Positions 7,844-15,838 of a DNA stretch of 28,364 nucleotides are shown in pieces; position 1 is the stretch's first letter; each line of letters opens with the position of its first letter. Below the pieces are notes generated by a model, which saw only the letters and a program-made list of their open reading frames with translations, was not told the origin of the DNA and searched no databases. The stretch is from a virus, in the IMG/VR virus record IMGVR_UViG_3300038701_002066, positions 1 through 28,364 of that record; one strand, given 5' to 3'. A program made the translations under genes and the position numbers.

Positions 7844-9202
7844 ATGGCAATGCCCGGTTATGACCTCTGGAACCCGCTGAAGCGCTACAGCTCTGCAATG
7901 CAGGGCGGTGCGTCACCAGCTGACCCGAAGAAAAAGAAGCCCTATTTTGAACGTGAAGGCATGTTTGGGCTCGACAAGGGAACCCTGATGATGGGCGGGC
8001 TCGGCTTGCTCGCAGGCAACCGCAACACAGGCCCACAAATGATGCTGCAAAGCCTTGCGCATGGCATGAACGCGCAAGGCGAGCGCCGCAAAGAGGCCGA
8101 GCGTCAAGCCAAGATGGACAAGTTCAAGCAGGGCCTGACCCCTGAACAGGCCATGTTGTTTGATGTTGCGCCAAATGCGGTTGCGGGTGGCATGGCGCAG
8201 GAGATGTTTGCGAAGCCTGCAAAGCGCGAGATCATCAAAGGCGCGGACGGCTATCAGTATTATGCGGACAACGGCCAGCGTGTGCTTGCTGATGTTAAGG
8301 CGCCTGGAAAAGCCCCTGCGACTGGAATGATTCAGGATGAAACCGGAAATTGGGTATATGACCCTGATTACCTGACGGGCCAAGAGCGTCTGCGCGCGGC
8401 TGGGCGGGATAGTGTCAGCGTGAGTGTCGGCGCGGATGGCGGTCGTTACAAGTCGCTTGCGGAGGTTCCGGTTGGTCAGCCAGTGCCGCTTGATTTGCTA
8501 CCAATCCCTGAGAGCAAGATTCCAGAAGACCGATACCCTGTGCGGGCGGACAACGGCGCGGGCTTCTCATTTGAAGTCATTCCTGGGTCAACCGCTGAAA
8601 GCAAGGCAGAATCTCGGAACAATCCGACCACGATTGATAGCCTGATTGGTTCCTACGCCACGCTGAACAAAAACAAGGCTATTCGTTCGCAGCAGAACAG
8701 TGCGGGCGAGAACTTTGGCGCCATGTTCTCAAAAACGCCTCCTGGGCGGTTTGTGGATGCGCTTGGCGGCGATGTTGGCAACGCAGATAACGACACAGCC
8801 CGCGATAACATCGAAGGCATTTCAATGAACATGCTGATGAAGATGATCAGCATGTCTGACGTGTCTGCACGCGCAATGGATTCTGACGCTGAAATGAAAG
8901 CATGGCTAGGCGCTATCAAGGGCGATCAATACGAATCCGCCCTGACCAAGCTGCATGTTCTCGATACCAGCTTTGGATCAGGTCAGGCGCTTGAGCGGGC
9001 CTATGCCAATAATCAAATCGATCGTGATACATACCTGTATGTAACACAGCGCGCCAACACTGACCCGATGGCTGTAGCGATGAAACAGCGCATGCAGCAA
9101 TATGCGGCGCTTGAAGAAAGTGTAGGAAATGAGAACCTGACAGATTCTGAGCGTCAGGAGCTGGAAGAACTACGAGCATGGCAGGCACAGAATGGCGGGT
9201 AA
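7844..9202 (+). CDS. Ejection-type internal virion protein
   Basis: A 452-residue mostly helical protein. The N-terminus has WNPLKRY and a basic run, then the GMFG..D...MMGGL.LL module (39-58) shared with the upstream gene, and a heptad-like helix (GERRKEAERQAKMDKFKQGL). A short beta segment EIIKGADGYQYYADNGQRV followed by MIQDETGNWVYDP resembles repeats in phage ejection proteins. The C-terminus, DSERQELEELRAWQAQNGG, is coiled-coil-like and echoes the start of the following protein. GGGAGGG lies before the ATG. Placement among large internal proteins supports a role in DNA ejection, as for P22 gp7/16/20 or T7 gp14-16; no enzymatic motif is seen. Confidence 0.68.
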   Translation: MAMPGYDLWNPLKRYSSAMQGGASPADPKKKKPYFEREGMFGLDKGTLMMGGLGLLAGNRNTGPQMMLQSLAHGMNAQGERRKEAERQAKMDKFKQGLTPEQAMLFDVAPNAVAGGMAQEMFAKPAKREIIKGADGYQYYADNGQRVLADVKAPGKAPATGMIQDETGNWVYDPDYLTGQERLRAAGRDSVSVSVGADGGRYKSLAEVPVGQPVPLDLLPIPESKIPEDRYPVRADNGAGFSFEVIPGSTAESKAESRNNPTTIDSLIGSYATLNKNKAIRSQQNSAGENFGAMFSKTPPGRFVDALGGDVGNADNDTARDNIEGISMNMLMKMISMSDVSARAMDSDAEMKAWLGAIKGDQYESALTKLHVLDTSFGSGQALERAYANNQIDRDTYLYVTQRANTDPMAVAMKQRMQQYAALEESVGNENLTDSERQELEELRAWQAQNGG

Positions 9203-12200
9203 TGAACGCGAAGAACTCGAAGCCCTGCGCAAGCGACGCCGTTTGGCTGAGCTTGAAGCCAAGGCGTCAGGTGGGCAGCAACAGCCTGTAGATCCAAACC
9301 TGCAAAATTTTGCTGTGCCTGATCGTATGGCGGGCTTGCCCATGCCGTTTGCGGGTGAGCCGACAGATTATATGACTGACAGCTTGTCAGGCTTCGGTGT
9401 TTCTGTTCCAAGTGGTGCGCCGGATTCGGTAAAGTCTGCGATGGTGGAAGGGGCCAGAAATGAACACAGAGATCGTCAAGCCAAAACGCGGCTCGCGGTT
9501 AAAGGTAAGCTCGCTTCTATTACTTCCCCTGGTCGTTTTGCATCCCGTGGCTTTGGTGCGCTTTCTGGCGATAGTGAGCGCGATGACATTCGAGCGCTTG
9601 AAAGAACTGGTGCTTTCGCGTCGGGCGTTGAAGACTTTGGAACATTCGGATACTCAGACGAACTTCACGGACTGACAGGCGGGCCAGAAGCGCTTTCTCG
9701 GCAACGAACTTCTGTAAAAGACGCTTGGGAACAGCACCCCGTTTCCACACTGGCAGGCGGCGCAACCACATTTGCGCTTCCAGGACAGCAGGTGCGCGGC
9801 GCATCGACTGGCGGCAAGGTTGCCAGCGGTATGCTGCGCGGCGGCATCTGGGGCGGCTTGTATGGCTCTGGATCAGGTGAAGACACCGCAGATCGATTTT
9901 TGAAGGCGGGCCTGTACGGCACAGGCGGTGCACTAACGGGCGGATCACTTGTTGCTGGTGGTCGCGGCGTTGACTTTCTTGCTCGCAAGCTTCCGGGCTC
10001 TGCTGAACTGCGCGCCCTGACAAGCAAGATTGTTGGAAACAAGAGCCTTACCACTGTAGAGATCAAAGCCCTTGAAGGGGCCATTTCAGAGGTTCAGACC
10101 GTCGCTCGGGCCAATGGCCGCAAGATTGATCGCGGCGCGGCCAGGAATGAGCTGATTGCAGCAATGCGCGGTGGACGCCCTAATGACTTCATGTTTGAGG
10201 CACTTGGCGAGGAAGGCGTAATTGCCGCTCAGGGCGCAGCCCAGCCAGGAATGGCGGGCGCAACGGACATAGCTGAGGCGCTCGGTCGGCGTGGCGAGGA
10301 ACAATATGCTCGCATTAACTCGGCGGTGTCGAAACTGGCGGGTGGCAAAAACATCTCCAGCAGTCTGGAAGAACTTGGCCGCGTCAAGAAGGACGAAGCG
10401 TCACCGATTTATGAGCAGGCCTATAAGGTGCCTGTGAATGTTAATTCGCCTGAGTTCCAGGCGGTAGAGTTAACACGTAGACTTCCTGAGTTTCAAGCTG
10501 GGCAAACGCGCGGTGAACGCATTTGGCGCCTTGAGACAAACAACCCAGACGGCAAGTTCAAGCAGCTGCCCTATTTCCGACAGATCCAGTACATCAAAGA
10601 AGGCGTTGATGATCAGATTGGCAGCTTAATCAAAAAAGGTGACCTAGCTCAGGCTGGAGCGCTAATAGGCCGCAAAAATGAGTGGCTTGGGCAGGTCGAT
10701 ACCATGAACCCGCTTTATGGTGATGCTCGCCAAATGTGGGCGGGGGCGGCAGCGCAAAAGAACGCGCTTGAGCTTGGCGAGAAGATGCTCGGAACGCCGG
10801 GCTACTCGCCTACAGGTGCGCGCTGGCGTGAGATTCAGGCGGCTTATGCCAAGATGTCAGAGGCCGAAAAGGTGGCGTTTTCTGTTGGCATGTATGATCG
10901 GGCTATTCAGATGGCTGGCGATCAGGCGGCGACGGCGACAGGAAATAGTGTTTCACGCCGCATGATGACCCCCAATACTGAGCAGCGTATTCGGGAAATC
11001 TTGCCCGCAGAGCAGGCCGATGAGTTCTTGGAGCTGATCAATCGCGAATATACGCAGCAAGTGACCGCAAATCGGGTGCTTCCAGCTGCGGGCTCAAAGA
11101 CCAGCAGCGCGATGAATGCTGTTGATGCTGTGCGAGCTGCAACGGGTGGCGCGCGCGCTGTCGCGGGCCAGCTGGCAGAGCCCCAGCGTCTTCTTGGGCG
11201 CGCTCAACAGGGCGCTCGCGAGTGGATGGAAAACAATGCGAAGCGGCAAGGCTCGCTTACGCAGTTCTTGTTGCGTCAGGTAGATGATCCTGAGCTTCAA
11301 AAGGCGCTTGGGCTGGCATCACCTGACCCGCAGCTACCGCCCCCATCAGGTGGCTCAGCACCCCCAGTTGCAAACACTTTCGATCAGCGCACAAGCCAAT
11401 TCCCGCGCACGTCAACCGCTGACGTGCCGGAAGCACCTTACTATCATGGCACTAGTCGGCCATTTGACGGCTCCCTCGATCCAAACGCCCCCGCGTCATC
11501 AGCAGATAACATGGCTCGTGGAGGTGTGTTCATGTCAAGCAATCGAGACGTGGCCTCACAATACGCTCAGGGACCAAACGCACGGGTTTTGCCGGTCGAT
11601 CCGAAAGTCAAAAACCCGATGACCACTGACATGGGCGGTGTAGAGGCAAATGATCAAGCAATTCAGCGCCTGATCGATGAGGCAAAGGCTGCAGGTCACG
11701 ACTCGCTGATCCTGCGAAACATCAAGGATGGCGCTTACAAGGATGCCCCTGTCTCTGATGTGATGGTCGTGTTCAGAGGTGAGGATGCGGTGATTGTGCC
11801 TGCGCCTGGAAGTGGCGCAAAGCCCGGCCTTATGGACCGCATCGCAGCCAAAGGAAAAGACAGTGAGCGAGGCAACATTGTAATTGATGGCCGCCCCATG
11901 CGCCGACAGGACGCAATGCGCGAGGCCAGATCAGCGGGCGGGGGTTCGTTCCCGACAGCTCCGGCTGCACCGGCTGCACGGCGCCCAGCGTCTACTGCTA
12001 TGGAGCAGGCGCGCGGAATAGGCGATAGCCCTTTGCTCCCATTGCTTCTAATGGGTGGCGGCGGAACTGCAGCAGTAGCGGGTATGAATCACTTCCTGAA
12101 CCGTCCTGATGCGGGCAATAAGGCGCAAGAGCCTGAAGCCTCACCACTTCAGCAGGCGATTCTGGGGCCTAGCCTGAAGCCTGACCTTAGCGGGCCTCAA

Positions 12201-12521
12201 CAAGCCTCTGTCGATCGCGCAAACACAGAAGCGAGACAGCAGGACCAAGCTCAGAGAGCTGAGTACTGGGACCACCTGAAATCCAGAGGCGACGGTAGCT
12301 CAACGGAGTGGAACCAGATCATGCAGGCGCGGGCCTCTGACCTGAAGGTTACGCCGGAAGATGCTGCGCGCGGGATTATCCGCAAGCGTCTACCATATGC
12401 CTATGATGTGCCCGTAAGCGTCCTCAAGGATGCGCCTGTTGAGGTCTTGATTAACGGCGAATGGCTTCCTGAAACCGCTCTGACAGTTCCCAATGAGCAG
12501 CGCGCATTAGAGCTACAGTAA
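9192..12521 (+). CDS. Large ejection protein with predicted ADP-ribosyltransferase-like domain
   Basis: A 1109-residue protein, by far the longest here. The head (NEREELEALRKRRRLAELEA) is a coiled coil; residues about 180-260 are Gly/Ala-rich and hydrophobic, followed by long helical regions typical of internal virion proteins. Residues about 750-865 differ: YYHGTS (750-755), GGVFMSSNRDVASQYA (777-792), VLPVDPKVKNPM, AGHDSLILRN (834-843) and DVMVVFRGEDAVI (856 onward). This order matches the ART-PolyVal-like ADP-ribosyltransferase fold (H in HGT, Tyr after the FxS strand, terminal VVF strand). A hydrophobic stretch near 944-965 may enter membranes. The inference is an injected host-modifying enzyme; the catalytic set should be confirmed by structure prediction. 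Confidence 0.75.
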   Translation: MAGNEREELEALRKRRRLAELEAKASGGQQQPVDPNLQNFAVPDRMAGLPMPFAGEPTDYMTDSLSGFGVSVPSGAPDSVKSAMVEGARNEHRDRQAKTRLAVKGKLASITSPGRFASRGFGALSGDSERDDIRALERTGAFASGVEDFGTFGYSDELHGLTGGPEALSRQRTSVKDAWEQHPVSTLAGGATTFALPGQQVRGASTGGKVASGMLRGGIWGGLYGSGSGEDTADRFLKAGLYGTGGALTGGSLVAGGRGVDFLARKLPGSAELRALTSKIVGNKSLTTVEIKALEGAISEVQTVARANGRKIDRGAARNELIAAMRGGRPNDFMFEALGEEGVIAAQGAAQPGMAGATDIAEALGRRGEEQYARINSAVSKLAGGKNISSSLEELGRVKKDEASPIYEQAYKVPVNVNSPEFQAVELTRRLPEFQAGQTRGERIWRLETNNPDGKFKQLPYFRQIQYIKEGVDDQIGSLIKKGDLAQAGALIGRKNEWLGQVDTMNPLYGDARQMWAGAAAQKNALELGEKMLGTPGYSPTGARWREIQAAYAKMSEAEKVAFSVGMYDRAIQMAGDQAATATGNSVSRRMMTPNTEQRIREILPAEQADEFLELINREYTQQVTANRVLPAAGSKTSSAMNAVDAVRAATGGARAVAGQLAEPQRLLGRAQQGAREWMENNAKRQGSLTQFLLRQVDDPELQKALGLASPDPQLPPPSGGSAPPVANTFDQRTSQFPRTSTADVPEAPYYHGTSRPFDGSLDPNAPASSADNMARGGVFMSSNRDVASQYAQGPNARVLPVDPKVKNPMTTDMGGVEANDQAIQRLIDEAKAAGHDSLILRNIKDGAYKDAPVSDVMVVFRGEDAVIVPAPGSGAKPGLMDRIAAKGKDSERGNIVIDGRPMRRQDAMREARSAGGGSFPTAPAAPAARRPASTAMEQARGIGDSPLLPLLLMGGGGTAAVAGMNHFLNRPDAGNKAQEPEASPLQQAILGPSLKPDLSGPQQASVDRANTEARQQDQAQRAEYWDHLKSRGDGSSTEWNQIMQARASDLKVTPEDAARGIIRKRLPYAYDVPVSVLKDAPVEVLINGEWLPETALTVPNEQRALELQ

Positions 12522-12634
12522 CGTGGAAAAGGCCCATTACTGCGGCCCAGAATGCCCAGCTTAGCCCGAAATCAAGCACTTCCAACATAGCCGCAAATCT
12601 TAACGATTAGCGGTCTGAAAAGCAAGGAGCCCCT
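12522..12634 (+). other. Intergenic gap before the lipoprotein gene
   Basis: This 113-base gap is the largest inside the late operon. It contains no convincing -35/-10 pair and no hairpin followed by a T-run. AAGGAG at its 3' end is the ribosome site of the lipoprotein gene. A promoter of the phage's own type could be present but cannot be recognised by eye. Confidence 0.5.
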
Positions 12635-12874
12635 ATGAGGTCCATCATTCTCGCTGGCGCATTGGCGCTCAGCGCATGCGAAACCGTGCGAATCAATGGC
12701 GTCGAGATCCAGCCCGAGGAGCAATTTACCTGGAGCTTGTTCTCTGTGGCTGTTGCAACCGCGCTTTATCATCTCGCAGATGGCGGTCAGCCTGATGCGC
12801 CCCAGAAGCAGAAATGCAAGCGCCTGACAGAAACCGGCACCTGTTCAATCCCGTTTGATGTATATGAGGAATAA
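12635..12874 (+). CDS. Small lipoprotein
   Basis: A 79-residue protein with a short lipoprotein signal: MRSIILAGALALSAC, with Cys15 in an LSAC lipobox, so signal peptidase II processing and lipidation are expected. The mature part is about 65 residues, with a hydrophobic stretch (WSLFSVAVATALYHLA) and two further Cys near the end (KCKRL, TCSIPF). A strong AAGGAG precedes the ATG. It sits between the ejection proteins and the tail fibre. Phage lipoproteins beside receptor-binding genes sometimes block superinfection (T5 Llp is the known example), but no similarity to Llp is claimed; it could also belong to the lysis set. Confidence 0.72.
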   Translation: MRSIILAGALALSACETVRINGVEIQPEEQFTWSLFSVAVATALYHLADGGQPDAPQKQKCKRLTETGTCSIPFDVYEE

Positions 12875-12877
12875 CCA

Positions 12878-13849
12878 ATGAGCGTTTTTGATTGGTCAAC
12901 CACGGCTGCGGATAATGACGACGCAGACAGCAACATCAATTGGGCTGAAGGACAGGCGCCGTCGACCGTAAACGACAGCTCCCGCGCCGAGATGGCTCGT
13001 ATTGCCCACTGGCGCAACATGCTTGGCGCTAATGTCACGATGGGCGGGACGGGCAATGCGTACACCTACACGACAGGTGAGACGCTGACGGCCTATGCTG
13101 ATGGCATCCGCTTGCTATGGTCCCCTAACGCTGACCCGACAGGCGCGGTCACGATCAATGTGGACGCAATAGGGGCTAAAAAGGTCTACATGCCAGACGG
13201 CACACAGGCCGGGAATGGCTCGCTAGACGCTGATAGCCTTTATGACTTGGTGTATGATTCCAGTCTCGATAGTTCGGCGGGTGCGTTCAAGATTGTGGGC
13301 TTTCCTGACACGACGCTGACGGCTGCGGATTACCTGACGGTCGCGAACAACCTCTCAGACGTTGCCAGCGCATCGACGGCACGTGGAAACATTGGCGCAT
13401 ACGGCTCTGGCGACAATGCGAGTTTTGGGACGCTAACGGCTAGTGGTGACGTTGCGATTGATACCGATACGCTGTTTGTAGACGTGTCTGCAGATAAAGT
13501 GGGTGTTAACAATGCTGCGCCGGACTTTGAGATGGACGTTATTGGTGAGGTAGCGGGCTACGCGCCAACATTTGCTTCCTCACAATCCGGAACCTTCTCT
13601 GATGAAGAGACGTATGGCCGTGGTCATTTGATTGAAATGGGCGGCCCGATCACACTTAGCTCTATGGCAAACGGCGCGCACGGCATGGTTATCAATCGGA
13701 GTGCCTCAACTCGTACACTCAGTAGATCCGGAATTACTATGTATGTTAATGGAAGTGCTAAGGCTTCCGCAACTGTGGCGGGTAAGGGCGTGTTCGGCTT
13801 CGTGTATGTGTCTAGTTCCGAGTGCTACGTCACGGGGGATGTATATTAA
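12878..13849 (+). CDS. Tail fibre protein
   Basis: A 323-residue protein. The N-terminal segment INWAEGQAPSTVNDSSRAEM with MARIAHWRNMLG is the recurrent virion-anchor region of podovirus and siphovirus tail fibres. It is followed by a beta-rich Gly/Thr/Ser shaft, a LTVANNLSDVASASTARGNI repeat common in fibres, and SFGTLTASGDVAIDTDTLFV with VDVSADKVGVNNAAP, as seen in shafts that lead to a C-terminal domain. No S74 chaperone domain is present at this end; the C-terminus (FGFVYVSSSECYVTGDVY) forms a small beta tip. AGGA lies before the ATG. It probably binds the host receptor, with the next gene as accessory. Confidence 0.82.
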   Translation: MSVFDWSTTAADNDDADSNINWAEGQAPSTVNDSSRAEMARIAHWRNMLGANVTMGGTGNAYTYTTGETLTAYADGIRLLWSPNADPTGAVTINVDAIGAKKVYMPDGTQAGNGSLDADSLYDLVYDSSLDSSAGAFKIVGFPDTTLTAADYLTVANNLSDVASASTARGNIGAYGSGDNASFGTLTASGDVAIDTDTLFVDVSADKVGVNNAAPDFEMDVIGEVAGYAPTFASSQSGTFSDEETYGRGHLIEMGGPITLSSMANGAHGMVINRSASTRTLSRSGITMYVNGSAKASATVAGKGVFGFVYVSSSECYVTGDVY

Positions 13850-14274
13850 TGGCGCTCAAGTCTTTTTTTGGCGCAATCGGGCCACGCATCGCCATGAGCG
13901 ACACGGAGTCTCATTCTTCAAGCAGTAGCTCGGCTCACACTTTAACTCTTACTCTCAATACAGATGGCACGTTTGATGTTGACGATAGCGTAAATGGCTC
14001 GGTTGCAACCGGCAATTGGCTTTGGCCTCCGGGCGCGGCATCGAGTGATTACGCGGTCACAGCCACATTTGTGAGCGAAGATCCGGGCCTTGGTGGCGGC
14101 GGAACCTACACGGGGACATTTGGTAGTTCGCTCAATTTAGGAACCGCGCGATCATGGTCTCAGACGGTTGGCTCCGATCCGGACGATCCGCGCAATGTTG
14201 TTTTTGATTTAGATTTCACATGGAATGGCGGAGCCAAAGGTCACACAGTCCGCGTAACATTAACCGTATCATAG
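13849..14274 (+). CDS. Tail-fibre-associated beta-sandwich protein
   Basis: A 141-residue protein starting MALKSFFGAIGPRIAM; ATG 13849 overlaps the fibre stop (TAATG) and has a GGGGG run 13 bases upstream. A Ser-rich linker (SDTESHSSSSSSAHTLTLTL) leads to a predicted beta-sandwich with Gly-rich turns (FVSEDPGLGGGGTYTGTFGS) and a final strand HTVRVTLTVS, reminiscent of Ig-like or fibronectin-like virion domains. Coupling to the fibre gene suggests a fibre tip, a fibre chaperone or a capsid decoration protein. No family is recognised with certainty. Confidence 0.62.
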   Translation: MALKSFFGAIGPRIAMSDTESHSSSSSSAHTLTLTLNTDGTFDVDDSVNGSVATGNWLWPPGAASSDYAVTATFVSEDPGLGGGGTYTGTFGSSLNLGTARSWSQTVGSDPDDPRNVVFDLDFTWNGGAKGHTVRVTLTVS

Positions 14275-14283
14275 GAGCACACC

Positions 14284-14844
14284 ATGAGTGTAGCGATTGA
14301 AACCGTAGAGCTGATTATCGCCCTGCAAGCAGCTTCGAAAGAGGCGCAAGATGTCATAGAAGCGACAGAGGACGCCACTGACGGCGATTTGGCCGCTTTG
14401 GGCCATAATGGTGTGCGAGATGCCGCCAAGGACGCTCACAACATCTGTAACAACCTGATCCGGCGACTCGGAGGCTTGGCGATTGAGCCGAAGAAGCCGG
14501 ACCCCGTTGAACAGCCTGCTCCGGAACTTGAACCAGAGCCGGAGGTCACTGCTTCTGAGGCTATGCTTGACGAACTGGAAACCAAAAAGTCAAACCTTGA
14601 CCGCGCGATTGAGGAAGCAAAGGCCGAGGAGCCGCCCGCAGAAATTGCGGACCTGATGGACCCCGGCCTGACGACCCGTCAGAACCTGGATGCTTTGATT
14701 GCCAAATATGCGAAGCTCATGGGCGAGCGTGAATACGCTCTGAAGCATGGCGACGAAAGCGAGGCCATGAAACTTTTGAAGCGCGCTGAAACTATTGACA
14801 GCGGCATCAAGTGGAACCGCGCCCGGTTGGCCGAGGTTATCTAG
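14284..14844 (+). CDS. Coiled-coil protein with acidic Pro/Glu linker, unknown function
   Basis: A 186-residue, mainly helical protein. Residues 1-65 form an alpha-helical domain (VELIIALQAASKEAQDVIEA and AAKDAHNICNNLIRRLGGLA). A Pro/Glu-rich linker (PVEQPAPELEPEPEV) joins it to a C-terminal coiled coil (MLDELETKKSNLDRAIEEAK ... LMGEREYALKHGDESEAMKL). AGGAG precedes the ATG. The stop overlaps the GTG of the PAS-fold gene, so the two are probably translated together. I recognise no family; it may be a cytoplasmic partner of the next protein or a minor virion protein. Confidence 0.6.
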   Translation: MSVAIETVELIIALQAASKEAQDVIEATEDATDGDLAALGHNGVRDAAKDAHNICNNLIRRLGGLAIEPKKPDPVEQPAPELEPEPEVTASEAMLDELETKKSNLDRAIEEAKAEEPPAEIADLMDPGLTTRQNLDALIAKYAKLMGEREYALKHGDESEAMKLLKRAETIDSGIKWNRARLAEVI

Positions 14845-15272
14845 TGCCTAGCGAAGATCTGATCCGCAAATTCGAGAGTCTGGCGGATCAGGCCAAAGCC
14901 GTCAGCACAGAGTCCCGTCCGCTCCTGGAGGCTGTGAGACAGTTTCCGGGGCTGGCATGGATCAAGCGTTATGACCCGCACACCAGCAAATATGTCATGG
15001 TGGTGCTGTCTCAGCAGTACATTTTGCGCATCCTTGGCGGTAAGATGGAAGATTATATCGGCAAGACCGATTTCGACGTGTGGGACTATGATACAGCTCT
15101 GATGTTCTTCGAGAACGACGAAATGACCCGCAAGGGTGAGCGTAACGCCACACAGATCATTGAGGAGCCTTGGGAGTCTGCACGCACTGGCCAGAAGGGC
15201 ACATTTCGCGGTTACAAGTGGATGTTTGAGGTGGAGGGTCACGTTTACGTGGTAGGAATGGGGGCGGCTTAA
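14844..15272 (+). CDS. PAS-fold protein beside the lysis genes
   Basis: A 142-residue protein. The start is GTG 14844, overlapping the previous TAG; a GTG at 14811 would run inside the previous gene. Residues about 30-142 read like a single PAS domain: FPGLAWIKRYDPHTSKYVMV (first strand pair), LSQQYILRILGGKMEDYIGK (helix with the typical DYIGKTDFDVW turn), ALMFFENDEMTRKGE (connector helix) and three closing strands ending YKWMFEVEGHVYVVGMG. PAS domains bind ligands or protein partners and sense small molecules or redox state. There is no output domain, so any signal must pass to a partner such as the adjacent coiled-coil proteins. No cofactor-binding Cys or His is obvious. Confidence 0.68.
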   Translation: MPSEDLIRKFESLADQAKAVSTESRPLLEAVRQFPGLAWIKRYDPHTSKYVMVVLSQQYILRILGGKMEDYIGKTDFDVWDYDTALMFFENDEMTRKGERNATQIIEEPWESARTGQKGTFRGYKWMFEVEGHVYVVGMGAA

Positions 15273-15829
15273 TGCCAGATTATTTAGGGCCACAGGATGC
15301 CCCTTCTCGCATTGAGAAATTCCTGGATGAAATGAAAGCCATAGTCCGCGAGGTTCTGACAGAGCAGGCCCGCTTGAAGGATGACATGGTTCGCTTAAAG
15401 GCAGACAACGCAGACCATGCCGCCTTGCGCCGCGTACAGGACGAAATGCGCGTCTATGTGGACACGAAAACAGAGTCCGGAATTGATCGCGGTGTCAAAG
15501 CTCTTGAAGACAAGGTTGGTCTGGCCCGCTCGTCCATCCTGACGGAAACAGAAAAAATGATCGTTACACGCCTGAATGATTGGGCAGACGAGCGCTTGCA
15601 GCCGATGCTTGATGAGATCTTGTTGAGCCGTGAGAGGCAGGCCGAAAAAGATCGCGAGATGCGCTGGCAGAAGGTCAAAAATCGCATTACAACTGTCACT
15701 TCAGTTATCGCGCTGATCACAGCGATCGTGCTGTTTGTGATGTCCTTGCAGAACCAAGGACAGCCAAGCGACGCGAAGCACTTAGACAGGCTCAACAGCG
15801 TTGGTGACGCGGCTCTGAGCATACAATAG
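15272..15829 (+). CDS. Coiled-coil protein with C-terminal membrane anchor
   Basis: A 185-residue protein beginning MPDYLGPQDAPSRIEKFLDE. Residues about 15-135 are charged and heptad-like (IVREVLTEQARLKDDMVRLK, DEILLSRERQAEKDREMRWQ). A single hydrophobic segment ITTVTSVIALITAIVLFVMS lies at about 139-159, followed by a short polar tail. With the basic flank KVKNR before the segment the coiled coil is expected on the cytoplasmic side. The start overlaps the PAS gene (TAATG). It resembles phage holin-associated or XhlA-like tail-anchored proteins only in general shape; direct lysis function is an inference. Confidence 0.6.
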   Translation: MPDYLGPQDAPSRIEKFLDEMKAIVREVLTEQARLKDDMVRLKADNADHAALRRVQDEMRVYVDTKTESGIDRGVKALEDKVGLARSSILTETEKMIVTRLNDWADERLQPMLDEILLSRERQAEKDREMRWQKVKNRITTVTSVIALITAIVLFVMSLQNQGQPSDAKHLDRLNSVGDAALSIQ

Positions 15830-15838
15830 GGGCATTTA

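Noticed and set aside
9202-9204. Second ATG at the start of the 1109-aa gene
   Set aside because: It is in another frame; the long frame starts at 9192.
12523-12564. Short GTG frame of 13 codons in the gap before the lipoprotein
   Set aside because: No ribosome site and too short to support.
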